Origin: a bacterium
GTDB taxonomy: Bacteria > Verrucomicrobiota > Kiritimatiellia > UBA8416
Length of the DNA stretch: 5,349 nucleotides
NCBI GenBank assembly: GCA_020048935.1
Contig: JAIFLS010000067.1
Location: 1-5,349 of the forward strand
Direction: 5' to 3'
Shown here: positions 1 to 5,349 of the stretch, piece after piece
Layout: every line of letters starts with the position of its first letter
How positions within the stretch are numbered: the stretch's first letter is position 1
Program-made: the position numbers and the translations under genes
The notes under the pieces: model-generated
What the model was told of the DNA's origin: nothing
Database searches by the model: none
Seen by the model: the letters and a program-made list of their open reading frames with translations, nothing else

Positions 1-11
1 ATTCGCATGAT

Positions 12-2207
12 TTATGTCCTTGGTTTTATACTGCTGACAAGTGTCACCGTTTCACCGGCTTGCAAGTCGATCTTGACTAAACCGGGGACGATGCAGTCTA
101 TCTGCCGCTCCCGGTCGCCCTCGACAACGGGTGCTTCCAGATCGACCCGCACATGGCACGGTTCGCCTGCCAGACTTTGAATCCGAACCCATTGGGTAAC
201 GCCGCTCATGCGTTTCGCTGACACCAGGAAAGCACCCTCCGTACGTAGGTCGTGGAACTCTACATCCTGCCAGGTAGACGGCAGGGCCGGGAAGATGCGA
301 ATCGGCCCGTGTTCGTCTCTGGCAGGATCGCTCCAGCTCTGTATCAGCATGTCCTGAATGTTGTTGATCACGGATAATGTTGACTCGATGCAGGGGCTAC
401 CGCCACAACCCCAGAGCCCGTTGGGGGTGAACTCCGCGACCATCCGCAGCGTGCCGTCAAGAGCCTTGTCTCCGAGTCCCAGAGCGGCAGCAATCGGCAC
501 CGCATGGGTCTGCACCATGGCATGGAGCGGCTGGATTGCTCCGTCGTCCGAGCCCTCGCCATCGTGGACAAGGGCGTGCGACCGGAGGAGGACATCGGTC
601 GATCCCTCTTGCTCGATATTGACCAGGAAAAGCGGATAGATCATCAGCAGGTGTGAAAGGTGACGGTGGTGGGCTTTGGCCGTCTGCTCGCTGCCCAACA
701 TGAAACCTTGTTCGTCAACGGGAAAGTCAATCGACGTCTCTATCGCTGCTTGCCATTTCGCAATCACCGGATCATCAATACGCAGGCGTTTACAGGCCTT
801 CAAGAGGATATGACAACCCCACTTGAACAACGAGAGATCGAAGTTGGCGTCCTTCCAGACGCCGGTCTCAGGAGAATAGGTCGGCTCCAAATGGAGCCTG
901 CCGTCATCGTCTGCATGCGCGATGTGCAGATAGAAGTTGACGGCGCGACGAAGCAAGGGGAAGACCGTCTCACGCAACATGGCGTCGTCCATGGAGAACC
1001 GGTACTGGCACCAGGCGTTCTGCAGCAGCCAGGGGAGACATCCCACACAATGGTAATAGCGCATATCACTGATGCGGCTGCCTGCCATATCCTCGGCAGT
1101 CGCCAGGTGAAGATAAGCCGAATCATCACGCCACGCCTCGGGATAGACTGCAGCAATCATGTTGTCCATGCCCGCGTGCAGACAGTTCACGATCTCCTCG
1201 CCCTGCTCCAGGCGGTTTGCCGCATAGACGCCCCAGTGGGCCGACTGGGTATTCCAGTCATTGGTCGTGTAGGGCCATGGCCCGCCCTGGGCCCACAGTC
1301 CGGCGGTGTCAACGTAGCTGCGCCCAGTCCTGCTGGTGCAGCCATAGCGATAGATCGTCTGCCAGTACAGCGACTCCAATGCCTTGTCGGGAATATGCAC
1401 GTAGCTCCGCGGATAATACGCATGCCACCACGCGCGATGCACCTCGAGCCAGGCTTGCCGGTCCTTCTCGAGAAAGGCATTGACGTTCGCACGTGCCTCT
1501 CTGGCGGCCGACGCTTCCGGATAGCTCTTGGTGATGGACACAATGTGCGTAAGGGTCTTTTCCCGCAGGTTTACACCCCAGGCCGTGGCGTACTGGCCGC
1601 CTGCCAACAGGTCCTGGATCCAGACGGAAACACCACCCTCTCTCTCCAGCCGTCCTTCCGGATTGGCAACCGGAGATTTGATCGTCTGAAGATAGTGTTT
1701 GCCGTAACGGTCTGCGAACACCTTCCTGCTCTTGTCATCCGTGGGGTAACCCGGGCGACTTGTATTCGCTTCGTAGGGATGCCAGGACCAGATCAACCTA
1801 TCCTCCCCTTCGGATGGCGTCAGCTCGGTCACGATTGCCATGTCGGTAGCGTGTACAAAATGACGAATCACGATCTCACCGCAGTCGGTGGAGATGGTGC
1901 CGGTCAGTTCTGCATTCCAAAGATCTTTTCGCCAGGAAATGCCGATCGGTGTCCCGACCGTTTCGAGAAGGAAGTAACCAATACGGAAGCGTGGTCTGCT
2001 GTATGCCGTCCACCCGTGGGATTCGTCACGATGATCGCGAACATCGGCCCGGAAGACAGGCATGCATAGTTTCCTGTCGCGCATGTAAAACATCGAGCCA
2101 ATCATCGCATTGCCGAAGTGAGGAGCTTCCTCCCAACGGGTTGGCGGCGCGGTGAAATACATATCGTGCTGCCCCAGGAAGGCAGGCCAGTCAACCGAGG
2201 TGAGCAT
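12..2207 (-). CDS. GH95-type glycoside hydrolase (alpha-L-fucosidase/alpha-L-galactosidase-like)
   Basis: A complete 731-residue protein, close to the usual GH95 length, likely releasing terminal alpha-L-fucose or alpha-L-galactose from oligosaccharides. The N-terminal beta-sandwich (about 1-250) carries the family pattern around HFGNAMIGSMF (30-40). The (alpha/alpha)6 barrel (about 270-630) has NDWNTQ (316-321), YSPE with the likely general acid Glu447, and the hallmark HRHLSHLLMIYPL (514-526). It ends in IQDMLIQSW (617-625), followed by the C-terminal beta domain beginning IRIFPALPSTW (636-646). No signal peptide or membrane segment is seen, suggesting a cytoplasmic enzyme. Start chosen: ATG at 2207 with GAGGAG five bases upstream; stop is TAA. 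It is the last gene visible in the operon, 60 bases after the GH2 gene. By motif alignment, two positions that are Asn and Asp in the Bifidobacterium fucosidase AfcA are Asp317 and Glu608 here, so the exact substrate is open. Family assignment is firm; specificity is not. Confidence 0.9.
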   Translation of the reverse strand: MLTSVDWPAFLGQHDMYFTAPPTRWEEAPHFGNAMIGSMFYMRDRKLCMPVFRADVRDHRDESHGWTAYSRPRFRIGYFLLETVGTPIGISWRKDLWNAELTGTISTDCGEIVIRHFVHATDMAIVTELTPSEGEDRLIWSWHPYEANTSRPGYPTDDKSRKVFADRYGKHYLQTIKSPVANPEGRLEREGGVSVWIQDLLAGGQYATAWGVNLREKTLTHIVSITKSYPEASAAREARANVNAFLEKDRQAWLEVHRAWWHAYYPRSYVHIPDKALESLYWQTIYRYGCTSRTGRSYVDTAGLWAQGGPWPYTTNDWNTQSAHWGVYAANRLEQGEEIVNCLHAGMDNMIAAVYPEAWRDDSAYLHLATAEDMAGSRISDMRYYHCVGCLPWLLQNAWCQYRFSMDDAMLRETVFPLLRRAVNFYLHIAHADDDGRLHLEPTYSPETGVWKDANFDLSLFKWGCHILLKACKRLRIDDPVIAKWQAAIETSIDFPVDEQGFMLGSEQTAKAHHRHLSHLLMIYPLFLVNIEQEGSTDVLLRSHALVHDGEGSDDGAIQPLHAMVQTHAVPIAAALGLGDKALDGTLRMVAEFTPNGLWGCGGSPCIESTLSVINNIQDMLIQSWSDPARDEHGPIRIFPALPSTWQDVEFHDLRTEGAFLVSAKRMSGVTQWVRIQSLAGEPCHVRVDLEAPVVEGDRERQIDCIVPGLVKIDLQAGETVTLVSSIKPRT

Positions 2208-2212
2208 GGTGT

Positions 2213-2218
2213 CTCCTC
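2213..2218 (-). promoter_or_regulatory. Ribosome binding site of the GH95 gene
   Basis: On the minus strand the sequence reads AAGAGGAGACACC immediately before ATG. GAGGAG is a strong Shine-Dalgarno match and lies five bases from the start codon, which fixes the start at 2207. It lies in the 60-base gap after the GH2 stop codon. That gap (2208-2267) contains no convincing terminator or promoter, which supports co-transcription with the GH2 gene. Confidence 0.8.
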
Positions 2219-2267
2219 TTAATCGATTTACTCTGAATGAGCGTGCTCTTGCATACTGACGCAGCGC

Positions 2268-4079
2268 TTACTTGCCAAACCACTCGGGATTCCTGCTGAA
2301 GATCCTGGCTACGCGCTCCATATCGAACTTGGGTGAACGATCGAACTTGTAGATGCCGTTCTGTTCCTGCTCAACATCGGTCAATTGTGTATAGCAATAG
2401 CCCGTCACATGGTCCTGCTCAAGCAGCACATTCGTCAACCCTTCCAGCCGACTATAGAATTCCTCCAGGGTCTGCGGCGCATCGCCATAGCCCCAGGAGT
2501 TTCCAGCGAAGGGTACCTCACCTTCGGGGATCCACTTGATGCCGCCGTACTCATCCACCAGATAGGGCTGCCCCGTATAGGACGGCTCCTTGTCCGGAGA
2601 GTTACGCATGACACCACGCTCTTGCGTTGGCGTCAGCTTTTCCTTCAATCCCTCGGGATCCTGCTTATAGTCATGGACTGTCCACAAATCGGTCTTGTGA
2701 TGGATCCAGCCGCTGGAATCGTTGACGGGCCGGGTAGGATCGAGGTCCTTGCACAGCATATAGCAGTCAAGGGTCAAACGCCGGTGCTGTTTGGGATTCG
2801 TGAAGGCGCCGGTTTCGTTGAAGGGCGTCCAGGTAATGATGGAAGGATGGTTGCGGTCGCGGACCACAATCTCCTGCCATTCGGAGATGAAGTTGCGCGC
2901 GCTCAACTCGGAGTTGTTATCGCACCCCCAGGAGGCCGATTCACCCCAGGTGATGTAGCCCAGTTTATCCGCCCAGTAGTGGAATCTTTCTTCGAACACC
3001 TTCTGGTGTAGGCGCGCGCCGTTGAAACCAGCCTTGATGGCGAGCACGATGTCGTTCTTGAGTGCCTCGTCATTCGGGGCCGTCCAGATGCCATCCGGGT
3101 AGAACCCTTGATCAAGAACCAGCCGCTGATAGATCGGGGCATTATTAAGGTAGACCTGGCTGCCTTCGATGTGGACTTTGCGCAGTCCGGCGTAGCAGGA
3201 GACCTCATCGATCACCTCACCAACGCTATTGCGAACCTGTCCGGCGTAGCAGGAGACCTCATCGATCACCTCACCAACGCTATTGCGAACCTCCAACTCA
3301 ATGTCGTAAAGGAATGGATTCTCCATACTCCAGGCAACGGCGTCCTGAATCGACAGTAAGGCAGGCACACCATTTGCGGCGGGGACGGTGATCTCGGCCT
3401 TGAGATCGCCACCGGCCATTGCGCGTGCCGATAGCTTCAGTCCCGCGGCCACGCCGTGGTAGCGCGGAATGATGGCGAACGTAGACCCATCGAAATCCGG
3501 GATAATGTGCACACTGCTGAGTCCACAGGGGGCGACGGCCTCCAGCCACACGGTTTGCCAGATTCCCGTTGTCCGCGTGTAGGAACAGGCACGGGACTGG
3601 AACACATTGCACTGCTTGCCCCGGGGTTGATGGTTGTTGCGCAGATCATCCTTTATCCGCACAACCAGATCATGTGTGCATCCCGGTTTGCAATTGTCAG
3701 TGATGTCAAAGGAAAAGGAGACCGTACCGCCGAAGTGCGTACCAACAGATCTTCCATCGACGAAGGCCTCGCATTCATAGTCTGCCCCGCCAAAATGCAG
3801 GATCATCCTCTTGCCAGACCAATCCGCGGGAATCTCGATGGTGCGGTGATACCACATGGCATTGATAAAGTCCTTGTGCCCCACCCCGGAGAGCGCGCTT
3901 TCCGGGCAAAACGGCACGATGATGGTCTCCTCGAAACCCGTGCTCTTGAACAGCTCACGAGGGTAGTCCATGCCACTCTGACCGAAGTCAAAGGTATAGG
4001 TCCAGGGGCCGTTCAGGTTGATCCACGCGCTGCGTTCAAACTGCGGACGGGGGTATTCAGGCCTTGGAATCTCTGTCAT
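2268..4079 (-). CDS. GH2 family beta-glycosidase (beta-galactosidase/beta-glucuronidase-like) with internal duplication
   Basis: A 603-residue retaining glycosidase that likely hydrolyses a terminal beta-linked galactose, glucuronic acid or similar sugar. Domains in order: jelly-roll sugar-binding domain (about 1-185, ending in TGIWQTVWLE at 171-180), Ig-like domain (about 186-300), and TIM barrel (about 301-603). The acid/base is Glu422 in NHPSIITWTPFNE, and the nucleophile is Glu510 in YLVDEYGG. The late barrel motif YTQLTDVEQEQNGIY is also typical of the family. Both catalytic residues are present, so activity is plausible. No signal peptide is seen. Start chosen: ATG at 4079, because GAGGTG sits seven bases upstream and the protein then begins MTEIPRPEYPRPQF, a normal GH2 start; an in-frame ATG at 4094 would add five residues. 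Oddity: residues 264-281 are repeated exactly at 282-299, apart from the last residue, by a perfect 54-bp tandem duplication. It follows the esterase gene by 47 bases. Substrate cannot be set from sequence alone. Confidence 0.92.
   Translation of the reverse strand: MTEIPRPEYPRPQFERSAWINLNGPWTYTFDFGQSGMDYPRELFKSTGFEETIIVPFCPESALSGVGHKDFINAMWYHRTIEIPADWSGKRMILHFGGADYECEAFVDGRSVGTHFGGTVSFSFDITDNCKPGCTHDLVVRIKDDLRNNHQPRGKQCNVFQSRACSYTRTTGIWQTVWLEAVAPCGLSSVHIIPDFDGSTFAIIPRYHGVAAGLKLSARAMAGGDLKAEITVPAANGVPALLSIQDAVAWSMENPFLYDIELEVRNSVGEVIDEVSCYAGQVRNSVGEVIDEVSCYAGLRKVHIEGSQVYLNNAPIYQRLVLDQGFYPDGIWTAPNDEALKNDIVLAIKAGFNGARLHQKVFEERFHYWADKLGYITWGESASWGCDNNSELSARNFISEWQEIVVRDRNHPSIITWTPFNETGAFTNPKQHRRLTLDCYMLCKDLDPTRPVNDSSGWIHHKTDLWTVHDYKQDPEGLKEKLTPTQERGVMRNSPDKEPSYTGQPYLVDEYGGIKWIPEGEVPFAGNSWGYGDAPQTLEEFYSRLEGLTNVLLEQDHVTGYCYTQLTDVEQEQNGIYKFDRSPKFDMERVARIFSRNPEWFGK
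3185..3292. repeat. Perfect 54-bp tandem duplication inside the GH2 gene
   Basis: Bases 3185-3238 and 3239-3292 are identical with no mismatches, and identity stops at both outer edges. The unit is 18 codons, so the reading frame is kept. It encodes a strand-turn-strand segment (VRNSVGEVIDEVSCYAG) at the end of the Ig-like domain. One copy followed by LRKVHIEG is the normal GH2 arrangement, so the other copy is extra. Perfect identity implies a very recent event or an assembly or amplification artefact. Confidence 0.97.
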
Positions 4080-4105
4080 AATGTTGCACCTCATATGATT
4101 GCACC
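4076..4105 (-). repeat. 15-bp imperfect tandem repeat over the GH2 start region
   Basis: On the plus strand, 4076-4090 and 4091-4105 match at 12 of 15 bases: both begin TCATA and end TTGCACC, with three differing bases between. On the coding strand each copy reads GGTGCAA, four more bases, then ATGA, so each provides an ATG seven bases after GGTG. The two ATGs (4094 and 4079) are in frame, five codons apart. Confidence 0.85.
4087..4092 (-). promoter_or_regulatory. Ribosome binding site deciding the GH2 start
   Basis: GAGGTG on the minus strand lies seven bases before the ATG at 4079. It is a six-base match to the 16S anti-Shine-Dalgarno sequence. The upstream ATG at 4094 has only GGTG (preceded by TT) at the same distance, so the downstream start is preferred. 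The 47-base gap after the esterase stop (4080-4126) has no visible terminator. Confidence 0.7.
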
Positions 4106-4126
4106 AACGCTTCGGGGTGACACGTT

Positions 4127-5349
4127 TTAGAATGGGTTCGGGTTCAACTCCTTATTCGCCTTCCCCATGTCGACACCCTCATCGGTCAGGCGCTGCTTCT
4201 CCCGCTCCATCATGGGAATCACCTTGTCCAGCATGGCATCCATGGTCATCTGCTCCGCATCCGGAAGCTTGTTCACTTCCGCCTGCAGCTCCGCGATCGC
4301 CTTCTGCAGTTGCGCCAGTTTGCTCTTGATATCCGGGTTTTCGAGGGTTGCCTCCATGTTCCGGGGCAGGTCTTCAAAGCGGATGATGCGTTCGATCAGC
4401 CAGCCCCACTTGGCACTACGCTCCGGCGTGTATCTGTCCGGCCGCCAGTAACGGCAGGGAATCGAATGCAGCGCATTACGCCCCAGGACAGGGGAACGGT
4501 CACGGGCCTTCTGCGTATCGAAGACTTGCATCATGAGCTGCATATTGAGCAGGGTCGCCTCAAACATGCCCTTGGGGGCTGCGTAGCGCTTCGCGAATTG
4601 ATCGTAGGAGTCGAGAACAGCGACCCTGAGGTCGGACTCGAGTTGCAGATTCCGCCGGTCGTGGCCTTTCAAATAGTCGATCTCGGTATTGCTAAGCGTG
4701 CCCGAGTTCTCCTGTTGAACGGTGTCGCCACCAACGATGGGCCAATCATCCGAGCGAAACGGCGGAACGGGGTCCTCCCAGGATCCTAGGTTGCCGCAGG
4801 GAAACCCGCACCAGGCATAACGTACAGCCACCGGTTCGGGAACAAGGGGATGGGACAGAACCAGGCCAACAGGCGATCGCGGGCTAATTTCGATCCGGGC
4901 GCGATGCCACGCACGGTCGGCGCCGGCAATCTCGAATCCCTCGGGTCCCTGTTGGTCATTGGTCGGCGGCAATCCGGTCTCACCCGCGATCCATTTGCCG
5001 TTCTTCAACTCCCATTGCTCACATTCGACCCTAGCCGCTCCGCCTTCGAAACTGACGTTCTTGATTCGGGTCTGCATGGCGGTATCGATCACTCTATAGA
5101 CGTCGCGCAGAGCCCAGAACACGGCACGTTCGGCCAGCGGCCGCTTCCAGGTCGGATGAATGTTCCCACCGATGTCGTGGGCGACGATATAGCCCGTGTT
5201 CGGCGTCTCTCGGTGGGTCTTGAGGTGAATCTCCCGCGCCACCGCAAAGCCGGCACCACCGTAGCCCTGCAACGTGATGATCCCGAAGGGCAGTTCAGGG
5301 TCTTTCAGGGCGGTACGATAGGATTCGATAGCGCCAGGGAACGTCTTGC
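4127..5349 (-). CDS. Sialate O-acetylesterase-like carbohydrate esterase, C-terminal part (5' end cut by window)
   Basis: Likely an SGNH-type esterase removing acetyl groups from sugars. The frame stays open to the right edge, giving 406 complete codons (residue 1 at 5345-5347). A TTG at 5272 could be called as a start, but the codons before it read FPGAIESYRTALKDPELPFG, a normal interior segment of this family, so the gene continues outside the window. DIGGNIHPTWK (58-68) is the conserved block carrying the likely catalytic His64; the region with the nucleophilic serine is off the edge. VRYAWCGFPCGNL (175-187) and PFRSDDWP (196-203) match the usual end of the family. About 200 further residues (204-406) follow that I do not recognise. 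They include a heptad pattern (Ile340, Leu344, Leu347, Ile351, Leu354, Val358, Leu361) predicting a coiled coil, then a Met-rich charged tail ending NPNPF. The gene precedes the GH2 gene by 47 bases. Whether it has a signal peptide cannot be seen. Confidence 0.85.
   Translation of the reverse strand, partial: KTFPGAIESYRTALKDPELPFGIITLQGYGGAGFAVAREIHLKTHRETPNTGYIVAHDIGGNIHPTWKRPLAERAVFWALRDVYRVIDTAMQTRIKNVSFEGGAARVECEQWELKNGKWIAGETGLPPTNDQQGPEGFEIAGADRAWHRARIEISPRSPVGLVLSHPLVPEPVAVRYAWCGFPCGNLGSWEDPVPPFRSDDWPIVGGDTVQQENSGTLSNTEIDYLKGHDRRNLQLESDLRVAVLDSYDQFAKRYAAPKGMFEATLLNMQLMMQVFDTQKARDRSPVLGRNALHSIPCRYWRPDRYTPERSAKWGWLIERIIRFEDLPRNMEATLENPDIKSKLAQLQKAIAELQAEVNKLPDAEQMTMDAMLDKVIPMMEREKQRLTDEGVDMGKANKELNPNPF

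Noticed and set aside
660..2069. 469-codon open frame on the plus strand opposite the GH95 gene
   Set aside because: It lies wholly inside a well-supported GH95 gene, its translation matches no family I know, and long antisense frames are common opposite GC-rich genes. It is a shadow.
2221..2228. AATCGATT palindrome upstream of the GH95 gene, considered as an operator
   Set aside because: It is only eight bases, occurs once, and has no paired promoter; chance is the simplest explanation.
2239..2248. GAGC-GT-GCTC inverted repeat in the gap between the GH2 and GH95 genes, considered as a terminator
   Set aside because: The stem would be at most four pairs with an impossibly short loop and there is no T-tract, so it is not a credible terminator.
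2385..3011. 208-codon plus-strand open frame opposite the GH2 catalytic barrel
   Set aside because: The minus strand here encodes both catalytic glutamates of GH2; the plus frame shows no domain.
3456..4130. 224-codon plus-strand open frame opposite the GH2 gene
   Set aside because: It is antisense to conserved GH2 domains and has no recognisable motifs, so it is treated as a shadow frame.
5270..5272. TTG at 5272 as the start of the esterase gene
   Set aside because: The frame is open to the window edge and the codons upstream encode family-typical sequence, so the TTG is an internal leucine codon.

Overview
The window holds three same-strand genes, all on the minus strand and tightly spaced, which look like part of one carbohydrate-degradation operon. 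In transcription order (right to left) they are: the C-terminal part of a sialate O-acetylesterase-like carbohydrate esterase (4127 to the right edge, 5' end cut off), a GH2 beta-glycosidase (2268-4079), and a GH95-type glycoside hydrolase (12-2207). The gaps are 47 and 60 bases, with no visible terminator in either. The two complete genes have good Shine-Dalgarno sites (GAGGTG and GAGGAG). No transporter, regulator, RNA gene, insertion sequence or CRISPR array is visible.

The organism is a bacterium with moderately high GC and ordinary Shine-Dalgarno initiation. The combination of a GH95-like enzyme with a divergent active site, a ~600-residue GH2 enzyme and a sialate O-acetylesterase-like protein is typical of polysaccharide-degrading Verrucomicrobiota/Lentisphaerota, Planctomycetota, Bacteroidota or some Bacillota. 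I cannot choose a phylum from the sequence alone. Neither complete protein has an obvious signal peptide, so both probably act on imported oligosaccharides in the cytoplasm.

Taken together, the set could remove acetyl esters (esterase), terminal alpha-L-fucose or alpha-L-galactose (GH95), and then an exposed beta-linked sugar such as galactose or glucuronic acid (GH2). That order of attack fits a fucosylated, acetylated glycan; the fucogalactosyl side chain of xyloglucan is one candidate. This is inference.

The three most notable points are: (1) a perfect 54-bp in-frame tandem duplication inside the GH2 gene, adding an 18-residue copy of a beta-hairpin just before the catalytic barrel; (2) a ~200-residue C-terminal extension of the esterase, ending in a coiled coil, that I do not recognise; (3) GH95 active-site positions that appear to be Asp and Glu where characterised fucosidases have Asn and Asp. 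A 15-bp imperfect tandem repeat also gives the GH2 gene two in-frame start sites. I see no wholly new multi-gene system here.
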